Shown in pieces: positions 17,201-24,548 of a stretch of 32,226 nt of DNA (within the stretch, counting starts at the first letter, position 1; each line of letters starts with the position of its first letter). The stretch is taken from the NCBI GenBank assembly GCA_963205005.1, contig CAUJHW010000128.1, positions 1 through 32,226 of the forward strand. Direction: 5' to 3'. The notes beneath the pieces are model-generated. The model was not told where the DNA came from. It did no database searches and saw nothing but the letters and a program-made list of their open reading frames with translations. Made by a program: the position numbers and the translations under genes. Source of the DNA: Pseudomonadota bacterium (GTDB taxonomy: Bacteria; Pseudomonadota; Alphaproteobacteria; Caulobacterales; Caulobacteraceae).

Positions 17201-18143
17201 GGTCACCGGCGGGATTCTCCGGATCGGTGACGCCACGGACCTGAACTGGCGGCCGAGCTCAATCCTGGTCTCCGGATCGCTCGGCGTCGCGACGTTCTCT
17301 GGCGGCTCCTACTCGAACGTCCGCGGCTTCGACGAACTGCGACTGGCCGCGCGGCAGGACATCCTGCTCGGCTCGCAACGCTTCATCACCCTCATCCAGG
17401 GTACGGCGGTCGGCGACATCGACTTGGCCGGAGGTCGGCCCGCGGGCGTGACCGCCACGGCGGATGAGCAGTTCCGCATCTTCGCGGCCACCGGCAAGCT
17501 GGAAGTCTCGGCGGACAACAAGGTCGTTCAGCAGAACACCGCCGCGCCTGGCAGCCCCCAGCCGGTGGGTCTGTTCCTGACGGGCAAGTTCAGTCCGGCG
17601 CTGATCATCGATCCGCCCCGGGTGGTCGAACTCTACGGCGTTCTCGCCGGGGCCGACGGTAAGGTGGTGGGCGGCTCCACGGCCGGCGGCCAGCTCACCT
17701 TCACGGTGGTTGACACCAACGGCCAGCCGATCGCCAAGCCGGCCGGGGCGAACTACCGGTTCAACAGCTGCGACGTGGGCACCACCGCCTGCACCCTTTC
17801 CCCCGTTTCCAATGTCGGCGGCGCTGCCAATGGCGGCGCCGGCGGAAGCGGCGGCGGGGCGTTCACAGGCGCCATCAATGCCGGCCTCCTGGCCGCCCGT
17901 GACGGAATTCCCGGCTCCGGATCCGGAAACGGCGGCGCGGGCAGCGACGGCGGCAGCGCCTCGGCCGACTCGCAGTCCTCGGAAGAAGCCGGGGCGGCGG
18001 CGGTGGCCGGGACGGCGAACCTCACCAGCCCGCCGGTCCTGCTTTCCATCGCTCCGGTCGAAGCGGACGAGATCGTTGTCGACCCGGTGGTGACCGGAAC
18101 CGGCAGCGAAGAGATCTGGCGCCAGCGCAGGCAGAACAAATGA
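14274..18143 (+). CDS. TpsA filamentous-haemagglutinin-like exoprotein
   Basis: The 1289-residue protein has an extended signal sequence (about 1-48). A TPS secretion domain (about 50-300) follows, recognisable from VLNKIIGLQESKIEGTIEG and GNVWFVSQNSIIIGRGARV; the usual NPNG motif is degraded to Gln-Asn-Ser. The body is a Thr/Ala/Gly-rich repetitive beta-helix with recurring 'GRDLSV / ARDATL' rungs (about 430-1130). Cys383 and Cys389 precede an Asn-Gly repeat tract (395-410). A second pair, Cys1166 and Cys1173 (CX6C), lies before a glycine-rich tail. The last residues, EEIWRQRRQNK, follow a DPVVTGTG stretch. It is probably a surface or secreted adhesin or structural fibre. Its partners upstream and downstream overlap it by 4 bases each. 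Confidence 0.85.
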   Translation: MTLDVNNIGPQVRTAATLASRRRQLLTRSALCGVLGGAGAFSATVALALPIGGIVEVNAGGGNPVITEGVGRTDITLNAPRTVLSWTTYNVKPDETVTYNFGARNWIVLNKIIGLQESKIEGTIEGKVGSGFGGNVWFVSQNSIIIGRGARVDAGGLLFAIGTPDTTGFLDPSNNLFSFNGGDALPGSRLWVLANAKVNAQGGMVAFAGPTIVTRANATVTATDGSVLYGSAKTFNIRLAPGAGGDFDLVDFVVPDITGGSDGKIAVDLAAETRANSVFVAAVSKSAIGSAIINLEGMVTAQAARADGGDIVLSGGGGIVNRAAAPTVRDAAPTDIYLNRAVASRDLQVRNVGKIFARPWVRPPEEFKDPTSLAQDTATQEACDLDPNCSNGYNNGNGNGNGNGNGNGNGFGNGFGPLVVDQAELVSTLFDPTAVSTISTGRDARIQATASIELGRIVASRDLSVDGPDVQANSLIATGNLTVTSSQGVVELAGIGVGREGVVSGKTDVSIDAISAPQKLTVTAGGGITLGDGTSSVAGVINLSAAQGVSLNLASAKIDTITAGAFADLRGGALDIGTVTAPRFFAQSESLKIGTANSTGDVYAIATSGDAIVGTANAGDDVFVLATHGTASLGSATISGSGLDTVSTGFVGNTDVAGNGRIVNVQSSDLDAKLGLGAGGVTGATAVTVTAGRDAIVDVIKPTPGTFKVTAARDATLKAPTVTLDAVSSGRDLSVGSTTGDFTLLTTLTATRNISVSAAGALRVGDVKADAGSIALTGATVQAGNVSASEDLTLKALTGGVTTTSYKVGRDLIVQGLTLSLGSAITPVARDLSITSLGNFTSTTPLVAGRNLTLDVAGKAVVGQTSAVQNVRIVAGDLDLTGTLTGATAQIESRTGALRVGGTAGDTAGTMTFDDSDFGQLRVSGALRIFAGSTTSTARGDLTLQNLTINPAQTPNVAFLVGSANSARVTGVVAPTVTGGILRIGDATDLNWRPSSILVSGSLGVATFSGGSYSNVRGFDELRLAARQDILLGSQRFITLIQGTAVGDIDLAGGRPAGVTATADEQFRIFAATGKLEVSADNKVVQQNTAAPGSPQPVGLFLTGKFSPALIIDPPRVVELYGVLAGADGKVVGGSTAGGQLTFTVVDTNGQPIAKPAGANYRFNSCDVGTTACTLSPVSNVGGAANGGAGGSGGGAFTGAINAGLLAARDGIPGSGSGNGGAGSDGGSASADSQSSEEAGAAAVAGTANLTSPPVLLSIAPVEADEIVVDPVVTGTGSEEIWRQRRQNK
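15456..15503 (+). repeat. Hexanucleotide tandem repeat in the TpsA gene
   Basis: Eight consecutive units of the form AACGGN (one AATGGA) encode (Asn-Gly)8 at residues 395-410, continuing into Phe-Gly/Asn-Gly codons. The six-base unit keeps the frame, so slippage would change spacer length without breaking the gene. The tract links the TPS-domain half to the beta-helix body. Confidence 0.8.
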
Positions 18144-21100
18144 TCGGCCAGAACATGATCGCAAGACGTCTTTTCCTCGCCCTGGGTGGCGCGTTCGCGC
18201 TGTTCGCCCTGCCCCAGTCCACGGGAGCCCAGACCCGGGCTGACCTGATCCCGCTTGGTCAGAGCGGCGCGAGCGGCGCCGTCTGTCAGGCGGTGCGCGA
18301 CTACGATGACCCGGTGGTCCAGGCGGCCGGACGACGGGCCTGGAACATCCGCTGCCGTGGTTGGGAAGGCAGCCTGGGCCGGCTCTACGCCCTGCCGAAG
18401 GCAGCCGATTCCGGCGCCTGGGAGACGGCGCTGAAGACGCGGGCTGACTGCGACGCGTCCGCGAAGGCTGAAACGGTGTCCGGACTCGGCGCGGTGAACC
18501 GCCGCGCCTGCCGCAGCGCCGCCGGCAAGGCGCCCTACCTGGCCTATGCCTCGAACAAGGGCGGCGGTCTCTATGCCGCCGAAGGTCCGGCCCAGATCGC
18601 CGACGTCCTCGAAACCGGACTCAAGGTCGTTTCCGGCGCTATGAAGGCCCCCGCCGCCTCCGAGGTCCAGACCTCGGCCGCCAGCGCCGAGATCGCGGCG
18701 GACTTTGGCGGGGCCACGGGCGGCCTGGCCCGCTCGCAGGCCGCCGCCGCGGCCGACCCGGCCCGGCTGCGCGCCCGCGCCTATGTCCAGAACAACGAAT
18801 GGCGCTTCGAGAAGGCCGAGACCGACTTCCAGGCGCTTGTCGCCGACGCGGAACGGCGCCGCGCGCCGCCGGCGGAGATGGGCGAGGCCCTGCTCAACCT
18901 GGCCCTCAACGTGTCCAACAATGGCCGCTTCGTCGAGGCCGACCGCCTGATGCGCGACGCCGACGCCCAGGTGGCGATGGCCGGAGACCCGCTGCTGGCC
19001 GCCCAGGCGCGAACCTACCGGGCCCTTCACCTGCGCAACGCCGGCCGCTTCGCCGAGGCTGTGGAAGCCGGCCAGGCCGCGCTGCGCGCCAGCGCCGAGG
19101 TTCGCGCCGCGCGCGGGATCAGCGCCGGCGGCCCGACCGTCGCCAAGACGGCCGACGGTGCGGTGACCATCGGCGGCGATCTGTCGACCGCCCTCAACAG
19201 CCGGCCCGCTGGCCGCGACGTGATGGGCGGCAGCAAGGTCTCGGTCGCCGACCGCCTTGTCGTACAGGACGCCCAGGCGCTGGAAGTCGTGGGCTCGTCC
19301 CTCGGGGCCCAGGGCGACGCCGCCGGCGCCCGCGCGGCGCTGGACCGCGCCAGCCGCATGCTCACCGCCGCCGAGGCGACCGGGGCGCTCAATGTGTGGC
19401 TGCGCGCCCGCATCGAGGCGGACCTGGCCGAACTGGACATGGACGCCGGCCAGCCCGCCCAGGCTGTCACCAAGTACGCCAGCGCCATCCGCACCATCCG
19501 CCTTCGCCATGCCGGCACCGCCGCCGAGGGCGGCCTGCTGCTGGACCTGGGCCGCGCGCAGATCGGCGCCGGACAGGAAGACGCGGCCCTGGACACCTAC
19601 GACCGGGCCTTCAAGCTGTTCCAGGAACAACGGGGCGCCCTGGGCGCGTCTGCGGACGACGCCGCGCCCTATTTCGACCTGCTGATCAAGCGCATCGGGA
19701 CGGATCCGGCCAAGGCCGACGACTACCGCAGCCGGTTCTTCAACGCTGCCTCCAGCGTGATCTCCAACGCGACTGCCCAGACGGTGTCCAAGCTGGCCGC
19801 GCGGGTGGCCTCCGGCGACGGAGCGGTCACCGGGCTGGTCCGCGCACTGGATGACACCCGCCGCGAACTCCGCGCCGCCGAGGCCCAGGCCGCCAACCTG
19901 CAGGCGACCAACGCCTACGTGGGCCAGGAGCGCACCGACCTGGAAGCCCGCCTGGCGACGCTGCAGGCCCAGTCCGACGGTCTGGAAACCCAGCTGCTGT
20001 CCGCCAATCCGCGATATGCCCAGCTGGTGTCGTCCAGCGCCACCCTTGCCGATCTCCAGAAGGCGCTACGCAAGGACGAGGTCTATGTGAAGATCCTCCT
20101 CCTCAGCAACCGGGGCTACGGCCTGATGGTCTCGCCCACGGCGGCCAAGCCCTACGCCATCGCTCTCAACCGGGGCACGGCCGGCGCCGCGGTCGTGAGA
20201 CTGCGCTCGCCGTTCGAGCAGGAAGACTCCCTGCCTCCCTTCGACCTTGCCAAGTCGCACGAGCTCTTCAACCAGCTGTTCGGACCGGTCGCCGCGGACG
20301 TGATGGCTGCCAGGCACCTGATCTACGAGCCCGACGGCGCGCTGATCTCGCTCCCGGTGGCCACCATGGTCACAGCCGATCCCTCCGCCCTGCTGGCGAA
20401 GGCCGGGCCGGGCAAGGATCCCGACTACCGTCAGGTGGCCTGGCTGGGTGCGAAGGTCGACAGCGCCCTGGTGCTGTCCGCCGCCAGCTTCCTCCAGTCG
20501 CGCGCCTTCGCGCCCTCAAGGGCCAAGCGCAGCTTCCTGGGCTTCGCCGACCCCTCCACGCCGACCCGCAGCGACCAGAAGGCCTATTCGTCGGTCGTGC
20601 GCCGGTCGGTCAGCATCCGCAGCACCGGGCGAGACGTGTCCAGCATCTGCGAGAACACGCGGCTGGCCCTGCTGCAGATGCCGCCCCTGCCCGACACCGC
20701 CGACGAAGTCCGGCAGGTCGGCGCCAGCATCGGCGATACCCAGAGCGAGCAGATCGTCGTCGGCGCCGCGTTCACCGACGACACGGTGAAGGCGCGCACG
20801 GATCTCGCCGACTACAAGGTTCTCTACTTCGCTACCCACGGCCTCCTGCCGCAGCCCTCGGCCTGCCTGCCCGAGCCTGCCCTGATGACCTCGGTGGGCC
20901 TGGGCGATTCCGACGGCCTGCTCGACACCAGCGAAATCCTCGACCTCAAGCTCGACGCCGACCTTGTCGTGTTGTCGGCCTGCGACACAGGCGGTTCTGG
21001 CGGCGACGCCACGACCACGGGCATGCAGGGCGGCGGCGAGGCGCTGGGCGGTCTCACACGCGCGGTGATCTATGCCGGCGGGCGAGCCCTGATCGTGTCG

Positions 21101-21313
21101 CACTGGTCGGTGGACTCGGTGGCGACGGTCCGACTGATGACCGGGATGTTCTCGGCCCCGTCACCCAGCAAGGGCGAGGCCCTGCGCTACGCCCAGGTGG
21201 CGCTGCAGCAGAGCGAGCAGTTCGGCCACCCCTATTTCTGGGCGCCTTTCACGATCGTCGGCGACGCCTCTGGCCCGCTGCCGAACGCCTCGGCCCGTCC
21301 GGCGGACCAGTGA
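18140..21313 (+). CDS. Exported TPR-CHAT caspase-like protease
   Basis: The 1057-residue protein begins with a signal peptide (about 1-30, ending Ser-Thr-Gly-Ala). A domain with four cysteines (49, 72, 104, 124) suited to disulfides comes next. Then come TPR-like helical repeats (about 210-520), a coiled coil (about 570-635), and a C-terminal CHAT domain (about 650-1050). The catalytic dyad is intact: His900 in ATHG and Cys948 in LSACDTG. The typical tail (ALIVSHWSVDS, then HPYFWAPFTIVGD) follows. CHAT proteins are clan CD cysteine peptidases related to caspases and separase. The export signal places this one in the periplasm or beyond. Four-base overlaps on both sides (ATGA and GTGA) tie it to the TPS exoprotein and the glycosyltransferase. 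The exoprotein is the obvious candidate substrate, but this is not proved. Confidence 0.88.
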   Translation: MIGQNMIARRLFLALGGAFALFALPQSTGAQTRADLIPLGQSGASGAVCQAVRDYDDPVVQAAGRRAWNIRCRGWEGSLGRLYALPKAADSGAWETALKTRADCDASAKAETVSGLGAVNRRACRSAAGKAPYLAYASNKGGGLYAAEGPAQIADVLETGLKVVSGAMKAPAASEVQTSAASAEIAADFGGATGGLARSQAAAAADPARLRARAYVQNNEWRFEKAETDFQALVADAERRRAPPAEMGEALLNLALNVSNNGRFVEADRLMRDADAQVAMAGDPLLAAQARTYRALHLRNAGRFAEAVEAGQAALRASAEVRAARGISAGGPTVAKTADGAVTIGGDLSTALNSRPAGRDVMGGSKVSVADRLVVQDAQALEVVGSSLGAQGDAAGARAALDRASRMLTAAEATGALNVWLRARIEADLAELDMDAGQPAQAVTKYASAIRTIRLRHAGTAAEGGLLLDLGRAQIGAGQEDAALDTYDRAFKLFQEQRGALGASADDAAPYFDLLIKRIGTDPAKADDYRSRFFNAASSVISNATAQTVSKLAARVASGDGAVTGLVRALDDTRRELRAAEAQAANLQATNAYVGQERTDLEARLATLQAQSDGLETQLLSANPRYAQLVSSSATLADLQKALRKDEVYVKILLLSNRGYGLMVSPTAAKPYAIALNRGTAGAAVVRLRSPFEQEDSLPPFDLAKSHELFNQLFGPVAADVMAARHLIYEPDGALISLPVATMVTADPSALLAKAGPGKDPDYRQVAWLGAKVDSALVLSAASFLQSRAFAPSRAKRSFLGFADPSTPTRSDQKAYSSVVRRSVSIRSTGRDVSSICENTRLALLQMPPLPDTADEVRQVGASIGDTQSEQIVVGAAFTDDTVKARTDLADYKVLYFATHGLLPQPSACLPEPALMTSVGLGDSDGLLDTSEILDLKLDADLVVLSACDTGGSGGDATTTGMQGGGEALGGLTRAVIYAGGRALIVSHWSVDSVATVRLMTGMFSAPSPSKGEALRYAQVALQQSEQFGHPYFWAPFTIVGDASGPLPNASARPADQ

Positions 21314-22992
21314 CGGCAGGGGTCTCCGGACGCCTCCGTCCCGGGCCCATGGCCAACGCTGCGATCCAGTTCAACACCGAGCCCTATGACGCCTCGATCC
21401 CGCGTCCCATGGGCCGCAACTCCGCGGGTGAAGGCTTTCTCCGCGGGTTCCTGCACCACGCCGATGTGGACCGGCTTCACCTGTGGAACCTGTACGACCA
21501 GGAGCAGGGCGAGCTTGAGCAACTGGTCCAGCGGCTGGGCCCGCCCCGCCAGCCGGTGGAATGGCTCGGTCGAGGCGACCGGGCGCGGCTGACCGAGGCC
21601 GGCGCGCTCTACATACCGACGCCCGAACTGCGCGGCGAGGCCTGGGCCAGGCGGGCCTTCGGAGCGACCGCCTATTCCCTGACCGGCGTCACCCACACGA
21701 TCGCCGAAACCTACATCATGGACGAGATCGCCGGTCTGCTGACGGCGCCGGTTGAGTCCTGGGACGCGCTGGTCTGCACCTCGGAACCTGGTCGAAGGGC
21801 CGTCGAGACCCTGCTGGACGAAGTCGCGGGCTATCTGCAGGAGCGGTTCGGCGCGACCAGGATCCCGCCGGCCCAGCTGGTGACCATTCCGCTGGGCGTC
21901 CACGCCGACGATTTCCGCCTCGATCCCGCCGCCCGCGCGGTCTGGCGCGAGCGCCTTGGCATTCCACCCGATGCGCCGGCGGCCCTGCACCTGGGTCGGA
22001 TGAGCGTCGGCACCAAGATGCACCCCGGCCCCATGGGAATCGCGTTGCAGGAGGCCGCGCGACGCCTGGGCGCGCCGGTCTACTGGATCCTGTTCGGCGG
22101 GGCCCGCAAGACCGAGGAGGAAGAGGCCTTCCTCGCAGCTGCCGCGGCCTTCTGCCCGGATGTCCACCTCTGTCCGGTCGGCGACACCTCGGCCGAGACC
22201 CGCGATGAGATCGTCTCGGCCGCCGACGTCTTCCTCTCGCTCTCAGACAATGTGCAGGAGACGTTCGGCCTGACGCCCCTGGAAGCGATGGCGGCCGGCC
22301 TGCCCTGCGTGGTGAGCGACTGGGACGGCTACCGCGACACCGTGCGGCACGGGGTGGACGGCTTCCGGATCCGCACGGTCACGCCGCGACCGGGTCTGGG
22401 ATCGGACCTCGCCTATGCCTACGCCCAGCGCCTGGTCACCTATGAGGCCTACGCCGGTTCGGCGGCGCTGCTGACCGCGATCGATGTGGGCGAGGCCGCG
22501 GAGGCGCTCACCGCGCTGTTCACCGACGCCGACCTGCGGCGGCGCATGGGGGCCGCCGGGATGCGACGCGCGCGCGAGACCTTCGACTGGCGGGTGATCA
22601 TCCCGCAGTATCAGGCGCTCTGGGCGGAACTGGCCCGGCGGCGGCTGGCCGCGGACCCGCAGGCCCCGATGGAAAACCCCTACCGGCTGGACCCCTTCCG
22701 GATGTTCGAGGGCTATCCCACCGCCACACTGGCCGGCATGGACATGGTGATGCTGGACCGCCCTCTCGCGGTGGGCGAAGCCTCGGCGCTGATGGACCGG
22801 CATTCGGTTCGGAACACGGCGGCCAGGCTGCCCACGGACAGCGAGATCGAAGCCGTCGTCGCCCGCCTGACCGCCGGTCCGCGATCGGTCGCGGCGGTCC
22901 TGGCCGAGATTCCGGCCGAGCGGCGCCCCTTCGTCGAACGGGGGATTCTCTGGCTCGCCAAGTTCGGTATCGTGCGTCTGCGTGGCGTCTAG
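21310..22992 (+). CDS. GT4-type glycosyltransferase with extra C-terminal domain
   Basis: The 560-residue protein has no signal peptide or membrane segment and is probably cytoplasmic. The second Rossmann half has the E(x7)E motif of GT4/GT-B enzymes, Glu317 to Glu325, within ETFGLTPLEAMAAGLPCVV. The nucleotide-sugar site follows, with SDWDGYRDTVRHGVDGF. From about residue 455 to 560 there is an added domain, partly helical and perhaps winged-helix-like, ending in a run of hydrophobic residues. The GTG at 21310 overlaps the CHAT stop (GTGA), matching the other junctions; ATG at 21349 is an alternative. Being last in a TPS operon, it may glycosylate the exoprotein before export, as HMW1C does for HMW1. 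HMW1C is a different GT family, so this would be a parallel solution. Confidence 0.8.
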   Translation: MTAGVSGRLRPGPMANAAIQFNTEPYDASIPRPMGRNSAGEGFLRGFLHHADVDRLHLWNLYDQEQGELEQLVQRLGPPRQPVEWLGRGDRARLTEAGALYIPTPELRGEAWARRAFGATAYSLTGVTHTIAETYIMDEIAGLLTAPVESWDALVCTSEPGRRAVETLLDEVAGYLQERFGATRIPPAQLVTIPLGVHADDFRLDPAARAVWRERLGIPPDAPAALHLGRMSVGTKMHPGPMGIALQEAARRLGAPVYWILFGGARKTEEEEAFLAAAAAFCPDVHLCPVGDTSAETRDEIVSAADVFLSLSDNVQETFGLTPLEAMAAGLPCVVSDWDGYRDTVRHGVDGFRIRTVTPRPGLGSDLAYAYAQRLVTYEAYAGSAALLTAIDVGEAAEALTALFTDADLRRRMGAAGMRRARETFDWRVIIPQYQALWAELARRRLAADPQAPMENPYRLDPFRMFEGYPTATLAGMDMVMLDRPLAVGEASALMDRHSVRNTAARLPTDSEIEAVVARLTAGPRSVAAVLAEIPAERRPFVERGILWLAKFGIVRLRGV

Positions 22993-23104
22993 GCGCGTAA
23001 TTGAGTTCGACAGACAACTTGTTCAGGTACCGTTCACGGCGTCGATGTGCTAGTCGATGCACCTGCGCACCAACAACCATTGCAGATCTACGGGGGTCCC
23101 CTTG

Positions 23105-23563
23105 ATGCGTAAGCTAATGATCGGCATCGCGCTTTCCGTCGCGTTCGGCGGAGCCGCCATGGCCAGCGACTATATCGTCGTGAATTCAACGGATCCGGCC
23201 ATCAAGCGCGGCCAGGCCTTTGACGCCGGCGCGCGGGTGCCCCTGGGCGCCGGCCAGACCGTCACCCTGATGCGGGCTTCCGGCGAAGTCACCACGCTGC
23301 GCGGCGCGGCCGGCGGTGTCGCGGTTCCGGGCGCGCGCCTCGCCGCCGCCGATGCGGCGCGGTTCGAGACCCTCCGCGCCCTGGTCCAGCCGCCGCCTGA
23401 GGGCCGCACCTTCGGAGCCCGCCGCGGCGGAATCTGCCCGGCGCTGGAAAGCCTGACCACCCTGGACGACATCGTCCGCGTCGCCGAAACCAGCGGCTGC
23501 AAGACCGTCGCCCGTCAGGCCCTCGAAGCCTATCTGGCCAAGGACGCGCCCAAGGCCAACTAA
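23105..23563 (+). CDS. Small exported hypothetical protein
   Basis: About 152 residues from ATG 23105, chosen because gggg lies about 9 bases upstream and the product then begins with a clean signal peptide (MRKLMIGIALSVAFGGAAMA, then Ser-Asp). A longer frame from 23057 would bury that signal. The mature part has a beta-rich half (GARVPLGAGQTVTLMRASG...) and a helical C-terminal half with two cysteines that could pair. I recognise no named family. It lies 112 bases after the glycosyltransferase in the same direction and before a terminator, so it may belong functionally to the TPS-CHAT group, perhaps as a periplasmic accessory or inhibitor. That is a guess from position. Confidence 0.75.
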   Translation: MRKLMIGIALSVAFGGAAMASDYIVVNSTDPAIKRGQAFDAGARVPLGAGQTVTLMRASGEVTTLRGAAGGVAVPGARLAAADAARFETLRALVQPPPEGRTFGARRGGICPALESLTTLDDIVRVAETSGCKTVARQALEAYLAKDAPKAN

Positions 23564-23583
23564 GGGCTGAAGATCATTCTGCC

Positions 23584-23617
23584 AAAGGGCCGGGCGGGCG
23601 ACCGCACCGGCCCTTTT
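23584..23617. terminator. Rho-independent terminator, bidirectional form
   Basis: AAAGGGCCGG (23584-23593) and CCGGCCCTTT (23607-23616) form a perfect 10-bp stem with a 13-base loop, followed by one more T. The A-run on one side and T-run on the other allow it to end both the small exported protein gene (+) and the tRNA-Lys gene (-). Confidence 0.8.
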
Positions 23618-23645
23618 CGTTGGGGCCAATAAGGCCGCTGAAACT

Positions 23646-23720
23646 TGGTAGGCCGGGTGAGGATCGAACTCACGACCATTCGATTAAAAGTCGAATGCTC
23701 TACCGCTGAGCTACCGGCCC
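23646..23720 (-). tRNA. tRNA-Lys (anticodon UUU)
   Basis: Read on the minus strand, a full cloverleaf is visible. The acceptor GGGCCGG pairs with CCGGCCT (first pair G-U), and the D-arm is GCTC...GAGC. The anticodon stem TTCGA/TCGAA has loop CTTTTAA, giving anticodon UUU. The T-arm is GTGAG-TTCGATC-CTCAC. Discriminator A and an encoded CCA end the gene. Total length is 75 nt. Confidence 0.97.
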
Positions 23721-23849
23721 GCGACTCCTGGGTCCTTGCGGACGGCCGGGCGAAGCGGCGCGGAACCTAGAGGGCTGGGGGGCAAAGGGGAAGCCGCTTT
23801 CGGCTATCCATGCCTTAACAGCGCCGCAAGTGGCGGTAAGGTGTTACCC

Positions 23850-24548
23850 ATGCGTGTCCATTCCATCCGCCTGATCGTCGCGAGCCTGTTGATCGCGGGA
23901 CTCGCTTCCACCGCCGAAGCCCAGACGCGGCCAGCGGCGAAGACATCCCCGGCCCGCGCGGCGACCCGAGCGCCCGAACCGCCGCCGCCGCCGCCTCCGG
24001 ATCCCCGCGAGCAGGTCAGGACCTCCGACCAGCTGAAGCGCGAGAGCGTCCAGGGCGCCGCCACCGCGCCGCTGCGGGATCTCAACGTCATCAAAGCCGA
24101 GATTCCGGACATCCTGCTGAACGCCCTCAACGATCCCTATGCCCGCCCGCCGAAGAACTGGAAGTGCCCGGCGCTGGCCGCCCTGGTCCGCCCGCTGGAC
24201 GCCGCCCTCGGCCCGGACATCGACCGTGTCCCGGTCGGCGACGAGAACCTGATGGATCGTGGACGCCAGACCGCGCTGGGCGTCGCGGGGGACCTGGCCT
24301 CGGGGGCAATCCCGTTTCGCGGCGTTGTCCGGAAACTGACCGGCGCGGAAAGCCACGACCGTCTGGTGCAGTCGGCCATCATCGCCGGCAACGTACGCCG
24401 GGCCTATCTGAAAGGCCTGGGCGAGGCCCGGGGCTGCACGCCGCCCGCCACCCCGTCGCATGAACGCGCCACGATGGCGGCCAAGCCGGTGGTCGAGGAG
24501 AAGAAGCCGGTTACGCCGAAGTACCCGACGCGGCCTGGCGCGCGCTGA
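23850..24548 (+). CDS. Exported proline-rich hypothetical protein
   Basis: About 232 residues from ATG 23850 (taagg 8 bases upstream). An in-frame extension to 23736 would hide the signal peptide and approach the tRNA, so it is rejected. The signal peptide (about 1-24, ending Ala-Glu-Ala) is followed by a Pro run at about 46-53. A helical domain with two cysteines ([18 protein letters not shown] and EARGCTPP) follows, then a Lys/Pro-rich tail. No family is recognised. Its 3' end overlaps the 3' end of the convergent tgt gene by 38 bases (24511-24548). Confidence 0.75.
   Translation: MRVHSIRLIVASLLIAGLASTAEAQTRPAAKTSPARAATRAPEPPPPPPPDPREQVRTSDQLKRESVQGAATAPLRDLNVIKAEIPDILLNALNDPYARPPKNWKCPALAALVRPLDAALGPDIDRVPVGDENLMDRGRQTALGVAGDLASGAIPFRGVVRKLTGAESHDRLVQSAIIAGNVRRAYLKGLGEARGCTPPATPSHERATMAAKPVVEEKKPVTPKYPTRPGAR

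Noticed and set aside
23028..23034. TACCGTT, identical to one arm of the 12382-12402 palindrome, upstream of the small exported protein
   Set aside because: Only a single 7-base half-site is present, without its partner. One or two such matches are expected by chance in a window of this size and composition.
23057..23104. Upstream extension of the small exported protein gene
   Set aside because: It places 16 residues before a typical signal peptide, and the ATG at 23105 has the better ribosome binding site.
23736..23849. Upstream extension of the proline-rich exported protein gene, toward the tRNA
   Set aside because: It would bury the signal peptide. The ATG at 23850 has taagg at proper spacing.
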